Shown here in pieces: positions 55,001 to 61,579 of a stretch of DNA of 64,000 nucleotides (its first letter is position 1; the number at the start of each line of letters is the position of its first letter). Position numbers and translations under genes: made by a program. The notes under the pieces are model-generated. The model had not been told where the DNA came from. It saw only the letters and a program-made list of their open reading frames with translations, and did no database searches. Source of the stretch: Lachnospiraceae bacterium UBA3850 (GTDB lineage: Bacteria; Bacillota; Clostridia; Lachnospirales; Lachnospiraceae); the NCBI GenBank assembly GCA_002392655.1, contig DGHK01000050.1, positions 62,001 to 126,000 of the forward strand, in the 5' to 3' direction.

Positions 55001-55235
55001 TGAGTATTATAATGGCTATTGGTTCAATGCCGATGGTTCATGGGATGATAAGTACCTCCTCAGTTGGAAGTCGAATTCAACTGGCTGGTGGGTGGAGGAT
55101 ATCTCAGGCTGGTGGCCTGCAAGCAGCTGGCTTAAGATAGACGGTTACTGGTATTACTTCGATGCGTCAGGATATATGGTTACTAACCGATACGTAGATG
55201 GCTGGTGGATCAGTGCTGACGGAGTATGTTATTAA
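52071..55235 (+). CDS. Large secreted transglutaminase-like, BspA-type LRR, wall-binding protein
   Basis: This 1054-residue protein has a signal peptide (about 8-30), a Big-like N-terminal domain (about 35-125), then a transglutaminase-like domain (about 130-250) with a complete triad: Cys179 (GSGSCVAS), His213 (TDHVNV), Asp228 (MADAGY). BspA-type leucine-rich repeats (about 265-500, as in LPSTLTTIEQYAFKDA), Big_2/Big_4-like domains (about 515-600 and 690-770), an InlB-like repeat region between them, and a Cys-containing stretch (CAYCDY, CQNCNG) follow. An Asn/Asp-rich linker and the wall-binding domain (913-1054) end it. It may process or crosslink surface or host proteins. Confidence 0.88.
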   Translation: MLWNKKSIMWLCIFAIFVLCVIPAKIVNADETKYNPDSITLYYLRDADKEQVGDIPADYPTQYQIEVGDLPGTPRYGVIKGSAVTVSKSGLITVSSTNEGKAIVRVVCDDYVQDINVEVVDYRKPYVDKMYDDIIAEIISDDMTEYEKLDAICKWIANNTDYGTNASHIHLMIMGSGSCVASTNAILRMCKKAGIHAEGRSAVCDPGQLGTDHVNVIALCDGEYYMADAGYVGKHPRGYSIDKKPGGFFLNYNKNATLYQYDGFESDLVIPESIGEQSITVLGTMFASGKTLNSIYLPSTINEVQEDAFKKITGLKKIDVSPDNQYYESDGIALYTKGKNKLLYVGREVDDFSIDSNATEIDANALSLRRFNNLSIPGSIETLNEDALYSVTAEKLTLNEGVKTIKENAFRDACIYKLELPSTLTTIEQYAFKDALLIDVRLSEGFKSIPDNAFASCSALEEISIPSSVETIGENAFGDNERLIIYYDGTQEQWDELAKNLNLSDGVRVITDSVRVTGVETEKNDLRLYNKGDTISLDAIVYPENASNKKVEYETGNYRIVDVTDNIVTAVADGETTVKVTTEDGSFVAYYNVVVSIRDYKLSVEGGIINGNEQGVLEKTLQKGDKVSLSLDNNAEQEEGTWFDHWKFEPEFEGCQNLNAQSSDITFTMPSQDVKVTAVYVPIPVYRVSISNSVSSICVDGEYKPEATTYPTYAKDRRLMWTSSDESVATIDSNGILKGVGPGSAKITVTSVSNNDAQDYFYVKVYDHSLYKEVLEEPTCEKTGKARYTCAYCDYIREESIPAKGHDYIIQRVISEPTDESDGTAVYICQNCNGTKEDSITAEEYGRYKYEYGQDDYYDDDNNEDYNNSNNDDNNSNTNYDYNDKNNNDRDSYYGNNGEGQDGKGKPDRNTSYSNEWRDGRWYNADGTQTYFGTLQWKSNANGWWVEDTDGWYPTNQWQKIDGIWYFFKPDGYMASNEYYNGYWFNADGSWDDKYLLSWKSNSTGWWVEDISGWWPASSWLKIDGYWYYFDASGYMVTNRYVDGWWISADGVCY

Positions 55236-55250
55236 AAAAAGGAATGCAAC

Positions 55251-56024
55251 ATGGTACTTTATTATTCTTCAACCGGAAATACCCAGTTCATCGCTAAGCA
55301 GATTGCGAGACTGCTGGGTGATGATTCTATAAATCTCCTGACACGGATAAAGGAGCATGATTATTCCGAAATTCATTCGGACACCCCATTTGTTATCTGC
55401 TCACCGGTATACGTCTGTGAGATGCCGAGATTCTTTTTCGAATATCTGAAAAATGTTACGCTTACCGGAAACAGGCAGGTCTACTTCATCTTTACGAGTG
55501 GTGGGTATGCAGGAATAGCAGGCAGACTCGCACACCGACTGGCACGCCGAAAAGGTATGGAATATATGGGGCGTGCAGAGTTCAGGATGCCGAGGAATTA
55601 TCCGGTCAGTACCAGATATCCGATGCTTTCTGATGAAGAGGTAAAGACCAGAATCCTTAAATCCCGAAAAAAGATCCCGCAGGTTGCTGCGAGGATCAAG
55701 CATGGCATGAAGCTGAGAGCAAGATACATCACTCAGACGGAGATGCTAATAGCGCTCCCATTTAATCCTCTTTGGATCAAGTACAAACAGCCGGCGGATC
55801 CATTTCATACAACAGACAAATGTATCGGCTGCGGAAAGTGCGAACGCCTCTGCCCGCTGAACAATATCAGCTTGATAGATAGGAAGCCAAACTGGGGAGA
55901 AGAATGCATGCACTGCATGGCATGCCTCGGCAACTGCCCGGTTGATGCAATCGAGTATGGTGACAGGACGCAGGACAAGCCGAAGTATAGGATCGGAAAG
56001 TATGTGAATAAGAAGTATTTGTAG
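55251..56024 (+). CDS. EFR1-family flavodoxin-ferredoxin protein
   Basis: This 257-residue redox protein has an N-terminal flavodoxin-like fold (about 1-160, FMN-binding YYSSTGNTQFIAKQ) and two 4Fe-4S motifs near the C-terminus: CIGCGKCERLCP and CMHCMACLGNCP. EFR1 proteins are common in gut Clostridia, and their electron partners are not known. It starts 16 bp after the surface protein gene but differs in function and base usage. It carries its own weak GGAAT ribosome-binding site. Confidence 0.88.
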   Translation: MVLYYSSTGNTQFIAKQIARLLGDDSINLLTRIKEHDYSEIHSDTPFVICSPVYVCEMPRFFFEYLKNVTLTGNRQVYFIFTSGGYAGIAGRLAHRLARRKGMEYMGRAEFRMPRNYPVSTRYPMLSDEEVKTRILKSRKKIPQVAARIKHGMKLRARYITQTEMLIALPFNPLWIKYKQPADPFHTTDKCIGCGKCERLCPLNNISLIDRKPNWGEECMHCMACLGNCPVDAIEYGDRTQDKPKYRIGKYVNKKYL

Positions 56025-56073
56025 AAAGGAAGAGCTGCTGCCAGGTCTGGTGGTGGTTTTTCTTTTTTGTTTC

Positions 56074-56102
56074 TTGACTTTGTATCGCTGTGGCGATACA
56101 AT
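56074..56102 (+). promoter_or_regulatory. Promoter with embedded operator for the DUF3990/HTH pair
   Basis: TTGACT (56074-56079), a 17-bp spacer and TACAAT (56097-56102). The spacer contains TGTATCGC-TGTG-GCGATACA (56081-56100), an 8-bp dyad placed to block RNA polymerase, as expected for toxin-antitoxin autorepression. Confidence 0.65.
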
Positions 56103-56152
56103 TATAGTAGAAGTGAGATAAGTGGATAATTATATTCTGGGGGTGAATAGGA

Positions 56153-56830
56153 ATGATTATATATCACGGTTCTGAGTATGTGATAAAAAAACCGGAATAT
56201 GGAAAAGGCGAAATAAGAAACGATTACGGAAGAGGTTTTTACTGTACAGAGAATATTGAACTTGCGAAGGAATGGGCAGCAGGAAAAGGGACAGATGGTT
56301 ATGCAAATGTATATGAATTTGATGATCGTGATCTAAAGGTTCTTGATCTTAATTCCGGAGAATATGATATTTTGACATGGTTGGCAATCCTTGTTGAGCA
56401 TAGAACTTATTGGCAAAGCCATAGTATTGCTGAACAGGCTAAAAATTATTTGAGAGATAATTTCCTTTTGGATGTTAATCGGTATGATGTTGTTAGAGGA
56501 TACAGGGCAGATGATTCTTATTTTTCATTTGCTCAGGATTTTGTATCTGGAACTATTTCGCTTAGGAAATTGAGCCAGGCTATGAGACTTGGAAAACTGG
56601 GGGAACAGATAGTATTAAAATCGAAGAAGTCATTTGAGAGAATAAAGTATTTTGGAAATGAAAAGGTGAATGCGTTTCTATATTTTGATAAGAAAAAAAT
56701 AAGGGATCAGCTTGCCAGAAAGGAATATAGAGAAAACAAAAATACAGCTGATACGAAGGATGATATTTTTATAATTGATATTATTAGAGAAGGGATGGTT
56801 CGAGGCGATGAAAGACTTAAATGGAACTAA
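56153..56830 (+). CDS. DUF3990 protein, ADP-ribosyltransferase-like candidate toxin
   Basis: This 225-residue protein begins IIYHGSEYVIKKPEYGKGEI and has NDYGRGFYCTENIELAKEWA, the first and second blocks of the DUF3990/ART-like fold. The His-Gly-Ser and Tyr-Gly-x-Gly-Phe-Tyr elements correspond to NAD-binding positions. A later GTISLRKLSQAMRLGKLGEQ-type helix and EQIVLKSKKSFE block could supply the catalytic Glu. It is followed by an overlapping HTH gene, and its promoter carries a dyad operator. A toxin role is inferred from this arrangement; the target is unknown. Confidence 0.75.
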   Translation: MIIYHGSEYVIKKPEYGKGEIRNDYGRGFYCTENIELAKEWAAGKGTDGYANVYEFDDRDLKVLDLNSGEYDILTWLAILVEHRTYWQSHSIAEQAKNYLRDNFLLDVNRYDVVRGYRADDSYFSFAQDFVSGTISLRKLSQAMRLGKLGEQIVLKSKKSFERIKYFGNEKVNAFLYFDKKKIRDQLARKEYRENKNTADTKDDIFIIDIIREGMVRGDERLKWN

Positions 56831-57476
56831 TGCTATCAGAGCGTATGCCAATCTATATCTTGATACATCAACCAGAATCCTTGGTGATGCTTTTGATTTT
56901 GCAGTAAACACCTGTGGCTATTCTTTGGATGAATTTGTAAATATGTTTGTTGTTTCTGATAGTTCAAAGCAGTTTGCAATGGGAAACCCTTCATACGTGG
57001 CCGGGATAAATGGTTGTGAACTTGTTAGGAAAGTTATCAAGGAAAGTGAAAATAGAGAAATAAAAGAAGATGATATTATGTACCTTGATAAATCTCCGGA
57101 GTATTGGGTAGGCTACGTTAGCGCTTTCTATCAATGGTACAGTGACGAATCATTTATGAATCTGTTTGAATGTATTTCGCCTGAGGATATGCTTAAAATG
57201 TATGCTGTCTATCATGAAATGGATATAATGAAAACAGTAAATGAATTTTCCGGAAGAATGCGTATGAAAAGGATGATAACTCGTCTTGCGTTATATAGAA
57301 AAGCTGTTGATTTGACGCAAAAGGAATTGGCGGAAGAGGCGGGAGTCCCCTTACGGCAGATACAGCTTTTCGAACAGCGAGAAAGAAATATTAATAATGC
57401 GAAGTTTGAAACTGTTTATCGTATTAGTAAGGCTTTGAATTGTAAAGCCGAGGATCTTTTTGAACGATCATATTGA
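56808..57476 (+). CDS. HTH protein with C-terminal XRE domain, candidate antitoxin
   Basis: The start ATG 56808 overlaps the DUF3990 gene by 23 bp; the open frame extends to a TTG at 56775. The 222-residue product has a helical N-terminal region (about 1-150, AYANLYLDTSTRILGDAFDF) and a C-terminal Cro/C1 domain (about 158-222, YRKAVDLTQKELAEEAGVPL and RQIQLFEQRERNINNAKFET). The overlap and the dyad in the shared promoter make it the likely antitoxin and autorepressor. Here it comes second, an inverted order relative to most type II pairs. Confidence 0.8.
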   Translation: MKDLNGTNAIRAYANLYLDTSTRILGDAFDFAVNTCGYSLDEFVNMFVVSDSSKQFAMGNPSYVAGINGCELVRKVIKESENREIKEDDIMYLDKSPEYWVGYVSAFYQWYSDESFMNLFECISPEDMLKMYAVYHEMDIMKTVNEFSGRMRMKRMITRLALYRKAVDLTQKELAEEAGVPLRQIQLFEQRERNINNAKFETVYRISKALNCKAEDLFERSY

Positions 57477-57559
57477 TGAATGTGTCGATATTATGGCGAC
57501 GATGAGTTATGAAATAGGTGGATATTTCAGATGAACAGGCTATGGATAGCGCTTGATTA

Positions 57560-57600
57560 AATGGGGACGGTTCTATGAGCATCATAGAACCGTCCCCATT
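57560..57600. repeat. Long perfect hairpin of REP-like type
   Basis: AATGGGGACGGTTCTATG (57560-57577) pairs perfectly with CATAGAACCGTCCCCATT (57583-57600) and is followed by GACTCTTTTT. It can act as a terminator for the HTH gene. The GGGGACGGTTCT word is typical of repeat hairpins in clostridial genomes. Confidence 0.7.
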
Positions 57601-57608
57601 GACTCTTT

Positions 57609-57707
57609 TTATGCTTGCTTGGAAAGGTCGGTAAGAGCTGATTTGCATTCACTGATTATTCTGATTTTGTTCCATTCAGAAAGGTCGGTATTTGCCAATT
57701 TTTGGCT
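57609..57707 (-). pseudogene. Short remnant of an unidentified gene
   Basis: On the minus strand about 32 codons read NTDLSEWNKIRIISECK and end LTDLSKQA before a TAA, but stop codons precede them. It lies against the REP-like hairpin, so it may be the C-terminal end of a repeat-associated transposase or similar gene. The direct DNA repeat GAAAGGTCGGTA occurs twice within it. Confidence 0.3.
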
Positions 57708-57782
57708 GTTTTACTAGGTTGTTTGGGTGGAAGGGGAGTAGGGATTATGACACAATATCTAGTATTTTGAAAAAAAATCACA

Positions 57783-57817
57783 CAACATATTGACATTTTC
57801 GGATTTTGTGGTAGTAT
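57783..57817 (+). promoter_or_regulatory. nrdD promoter with candidate NrdR box
   Basis: TTGACA (57790-57795), a 16-bp spacer and TAGTAT (57812-57817). CAACATATTG (57783-57792) matches the NrdR core CWATATATWG at nine of ten positions and overlaps the -35. A second box at the usual helical spacing is not evident. Confidence 0.5.
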
Positions 57818-57897
57818 CTTATATACCAGCCAAAATGAGCGGCTAAAAGAACGGATATTATTAAGAAGATTTATTAAATAATGGGGAGGTTTTTAGA

Positions 57898-60324
57898 ATG
57901 TACCGTGTATTAAAACGTGACGGGGATACAGTTGATTTTAATGTATCAAAAATCAGCGCGGCGATTGAGAAGGCTTTTGTGGGATGTGAGAAGCAGTATC
58001 ATCCGACAGTTATCGATATGCTTGCCCTGCGTGTAACCAGTGATTTTGAAGGAAAGATAAAGGATGAGGTTATATCTGTTGAGGATATTCAGGATAGCGT
58101 AGAGAAGGTCCTTTCCGAGGCAGGATATGCTGATGTTGCAAAGGCATACATCCTCTATCGTAAGCAGCGTGAGAAGATTCGTAACGTCAAGAACGCTATG
58201 CTCAACTATAAGGATATAGTTGATAATTACCTTCAGATAAACGACTGGAGAGTTAAAGAGAACTCAACGGTTACATATAGTGTTGGTGGACTTATTCTTT
58301 CAAACTCAGGAGCTATAACAGCTAACTACTGGCTCAGTGAGATATATGATCAGGAGATCGCTGATGCACACAGAAGTGCAGCTATCCACATTCATGACCT
58401 CAGCATGCTTACAGGTTATTGTGCAGGATGGTCACTGAAGCAGCTGATTCAGGAAGGTCTCGGTGGAGTTATGGGCAAGATCACATCTGCACCTGCAGGT
58501 CATCTCTCAACACTCTGTAATCAGATGGTAAACTTCCTTGGTATCATGCAGAATGAATGGGCAGGAGCTCAGGCATTTTCATCATTTGATACATATCTTG
58601 CACCTTTTGTAAAGATTGATAATCTTACACAGAAGGAAGTTAAGCAGTGCATCCAGTCCTTCATCTTCGGTGTTAATACACCTTCCAGATGGGGTACTCA
58701 GTCACCTTTCACAAACATTACTCTTGACTGGACAGTTCCAAGAGATATGAGAGAGGAGCAGTGCTGGGTAGGCGGAAAGCAGGTTGACTTTACTTATGGC
58801 GAGTGCCAGAAGGAAATGGATATGGTCAACAAGGCATTTATCGAGATAATGATCGAGGGTGATGCTAATGGCCGTGGATTCCAGTATCCTATCCCTACAT
58901 ATTCAATTACAAAGGACTTCAACTGGGATGAGACAGAGAACAATAAGCTTCTCTTCGAGATGACAGCCAAGTACGGAACTCCTTATTTCTCAAATTATAT
59001 TAACTCAGATATGGAGCCAAGTGATGTTCGTTCTATGTGCTGCCGTCTGAGACTTGACTTAAGAGAGCTTCGTAAGAAGTCAGGTGGATTCTTCGGAAGT
59101 GGAGAGTCAACAGGATCAGTTGGTGTTGTAACCATCAACCTTCCTCGTATAGCTTATCTTGCAGCTGATGAGGCAGACTTCTATAAGAGACTTGATCATC
59201 TTATGGATATTTCAGCAAGATCACTTAAGACAAAGAGAACAGTTATCACAAAGCTTCTTGATTCAGGACTTTATCCATATACAAAGAGATACCTGGGTAC
59301 ATTTGATAATCACTTCTCAACTATCGGACTTATCGGTATGAACGAGGTTGGTCTGAATGCTAAGTGGCTTCACAAGGATCTTACAAATGTTGATACACAG
59401 AAGTTTGCTGCAGATGTTCTTAATCACATGAGAGAAAAGCTCAGTGATTATCAGGAAATGTACGGAGACCTTTACAACCTTGAGGCTACACCTGCTGAGT
59501 CAACAACATACAGATTTGCTAAGCATGATAAGGAGCAGTATCCTGATATCATCACAGCAAATGAGAATGGAACACCTTATTATACAAACTCATCTCATCT
59601 GCCTGTTGGATACACAGAGGATATCTTCTCAGCACTTGATGTTCAGGATAATCTTCAGACACTATATACTTCAGGAACTGTATTCCATGCATTCCTTGGA
59701 GAGAAGCTTCCTGACTGGAAGTCAGCAGCTACACTTGTTCGTAAGATTGCTGAGAATTACAGACTTCCTTACTATACTATGTCGCCTACATACTCAGTAT
59801 GTAAGAATCATGGATATATAACCGGTGAGGTTTATGTATGTCCTGATTGTGGAGAGAAGACAGAGGTTTACAGCCGTATAACAGGTTATTATCGTCCAAT
59901 CCAGAACTGGAATGATGGTAAGACTCAGGAATATATGGATCGTAAGGAATACGATATCAAGGTAAGTAAGCTTACACATGATGGTCCTCAGAAGATTATG
60001 TATGGTGAACCTGAATATTCGCGTTCAGGACAGAATGCTGAGAAAACAGAGCCTTCCAAGGCAGAGACTCTTGTTGAGGGAGCTGTAAAAGCTGCTGATA
60101 GCAAGCCTACTATGTATGTGAAGGATCACTGCCCTAAGTGTAAAGGCGCAGAGCAGAGATTCAAGCTTTCAAAGGTTGAGTACAACGAAGTAAACTGCTC
60201 AGAGAATATGGATATAGCAAGAGAACTGAATATCCAGCAGACACCTACCATCATTGATCCGGATGGAACCAGATATGTTGGTGACAATGCTGCAGCTGAG
60301 TGGCTGAAAGCACATCAGGCTTAG
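57898..60324 (+). CDS. nrdD: Anaerobic (class III) ribonucleotide reductase fused to glutaredoxin
   Basis: This 808-residue enzyme reduces ribonucleotides under anoxia. It has an N-terminal ATP-cone (about 1-95), the barrel with IHIHDLSMLTGYCAGWSLKQ, EYIPTY-like substrate loops, zinc Cys pairs (CKNHG, CPDCG) and the glycyl-radical site Gly663 in RITGYYRPIQNW. After a linker (about 690-735) comes a glutaredoxin-like domain (about 736-808) with CPKC (Cys745, Cys748), cis-Pro in QQTPTI and a WLKAH end. The fusion suggests reduction by a dithiol electron donor, and a thioredoxin reductase gene follows. No nrdG activase gene is seen in the window. Confidence 0.93.
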   Translation: MYRVLKRDGDTVDFNVSKISAAIEKAFVGCEKQYHPTVIDMLALRVTSDFEGKIKDEVISVEDIQDSVEKVLSEAGYADVAKAYILYRKQREKIRNVKNAMLNYKDIVDNYLQINDWRVKENSTVTYSVGGLILSNSGAITANYWLSEIYDQEIADAHRSAAIHIHDLSMLTGYCAGWSLKQLIQEGLGGVMGKITSAPAGHLSTLCNQMVNFLGIMQNEWAGAQAFSSFDTYLAPFVKIDNLTQKEVKQCIQSFIFGVNTPSRWGTQSPFTNITLDWTVPRDMREEQCWVGGKQVDFTYGECQKEMDMVNKAFIEIMIEGDANGRGFQYPIPTYSITKDFNWDETENNKLLFEMTAKYGTPYFSNYINSDMEPSDVRSMCCRLRLDLRELRKKSGGFFGSGESTGSVGVVTINLPRIAYLAADEADFYKRLDHLMDISARSLKTKRTVITKLLDSGLYPYTKRYLGTFDNHFSTIGLIGMNEVGLNAKWLHKDLTNVDTQKFAADVLNHMREKLSDYQEMYGDLYNLEATPAESTTYRFAKHDKEQYPDIITANENGTPYYTNSSHLPVGYTEDIFSALDVQDNLQTLYTSGTVFHAFLGEKLPDWKSAATLVRKIAENYRLPYYTMSPTYSVCKNHGYITGEVYVCPDCGEKTEVYSRITGYYRPIQNWNDGKTQEYMDRKEYDIKVSKLTHDGPQKIMYGEPEYSRSGQNAEKTEPSKAETLVEGAVKAADSKPTMYVKDHCPKCKGAEQRFKLSKVEYNEVNCSENMDIARELNIQQTPTIIDPDGTRYVGDNAAAEWLKAHQA

Positions 60325-60355
60325 TCGATCATTATTAAAAATAATATGTAGGTTC

Positions 60356-60390
60356 ATGAGGGAGATGTACAGCTCGTATATCTCCCTCAT
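60356..60390 (+). terminator. Hairpin between nrdD and trxB
   Basis: ATGAGGGAGAT pairs with ATCTCCCTCAT, but the T-tract is poor, so it may only attenuate or protect the transcript and still allow read-through. Confidence 0.55.
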
Positions 60391-60408
60391 ACTAAATACG
60401 GAGGCATT

Positions 60409-61320
60409 ATGTACGATATAATTGTAGTGGGTGGCGGCCCCGCAGGACTTACGGCTGCCATATACGGACTTAGAAACGGAAAGTCAGTTTTTGTTATAGA
60501 GAAATCGGTTTTCGGAGGTCAGATAGTAAACTCTCCGAAGGTTGAGAATATACCGGGGTTTGACAGTATAAGCGGTGATGAATTCGGAGACAGGCTGCTC
60601 GAACAGGCTATGGGTCAGGGCGCAGAGGTTACTCTTGAGAGCGTTACTGCTGTAGAAAAAAATGACGATTCATTTATCGTAAAGACAGAAGAAGGCGGAG
60701 AGTACGAGGGCCGCACGGTTATACTTGCAACAGGAACTACTCACAGACTACTGGGACTTGAAGGAGAGGAAGAGCTGGTTGGAAATGGAATCAGCTTCTG
60801 CGCAGTTTGTGATGGAGATTTCTACAGGGATAAGGATGTGGTAATGATAGGTGGAGGAAATTCAGCCTTTGTCGAGTCAGCACTTCTTGTGAATATAGTA
60901 AGTAAGCTTATTATGCTTCAGGATATGCCTTTCTTCACAGCAGATCAGAAGCTGCAGGATCAGGTTCTCGGAACCGGTAAGGTTGAGACTCATTTAGGTA
61001 CGAAGATTCTTTCATATGAGGTTACAGACGGTCCTGAGAAGCAGATAACAGGCGTTCGTTATGAGGAGAATGGAGAAGAGAGGGTGGCTAAGTGTGACGG
61101 AGTATTCCTTGCAGTTGGACTAGTTCCGGAGAACGGTGCATTTGCAGGACTTGCAGAGCTGGATGACAGAGGCTACTTTGTTCCGCAGAATATATGTCAT
61201 ACCAAAACTCCCGGAATATTCGTTGCCGGTGACTGCTGTGCCAAGACACTGCGCCAGGTTGCTACAGCTTGTTCAGACGGAGCTTATGCAGCCATCGCGG
61301 CATGCGATTACCTGAAATAA
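60409..61320 (+). CDS. trxB: Thioredoxin reductase (NADPH)
   Basis: This 303-residue flavoenzyme has an FAD site VVGGGPAGLTAAIYGLRNGK, the redox pair Cys131-Cys134 (FCAVCDGD), an NADPH-binding GGGNSAFVESALLV and a final FAD block GIFVAGDCCAKTLRQ. It usually transfers electrons to thioredoxin; here the glutaredoxin-like domain fused to NrdD just upstream is an attractive partner. GGAGG precedes the ATG. A terminator follows. Confidence 0.95.
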   Translation: MYDIIVVGGGPAGLTAAIYGLRNGKSVFVIEKSVFGGQIVNSPKVENIPGFDSISGDEFGDRLLEQAMGQGAEVTLESVTAVEKNDDSFIVKTEEGGEYEGRTVILATGTTHRLLGLEGEEELVGNGISFCAVCDGDFYRDKDVVMIGGGNSAFVESALLVNIVSKLIMLQDMPFFTADQKLQDQVLGTGKVETHLGTKILSYEVTDGPEKQITGVRYEENGEERVAKCDGVFLAVGLVPENGAFAGLAELDDRGYFVPQNICHTKTPGIFVAGDCCAKTLRQVATACSDGAYAAIAACDYLK

Positions 61321-61356
61321 TTACATCTGAATAATTAAATCCTGAGAATACAAGAG

Positions 61357-61388
61357 GGCGGTTCTATTTACGTAGAATCGTCTTTTTT
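61357..61388 (+). terminator. Terminator after trxB
   Basis: GGCGGTTCTA-TTTACG-TAGAATCGTC followed by TTTTTT. The remaining gap to 61579 has a TATAAT at 61503-61508, the likely -10 of the next gene. Confidence 0.85.
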
Positions 61389-61579
61389 CTTACGAATTCA
61401 TTACAGTGCTCTTATTCAGGATAGAGTACATACATATGTTAATGAAAGTAAAAAACAGGGCAAAACGTCATATACTTTCTTTATTTTTTGCAGGCTTCAC
61501 TGTATAATAAAAATGATGTGCAAACGTGATGAACTGTCCGAGTATATCACAGCTGTAAAAAGTGAGAAAGGATATATAT

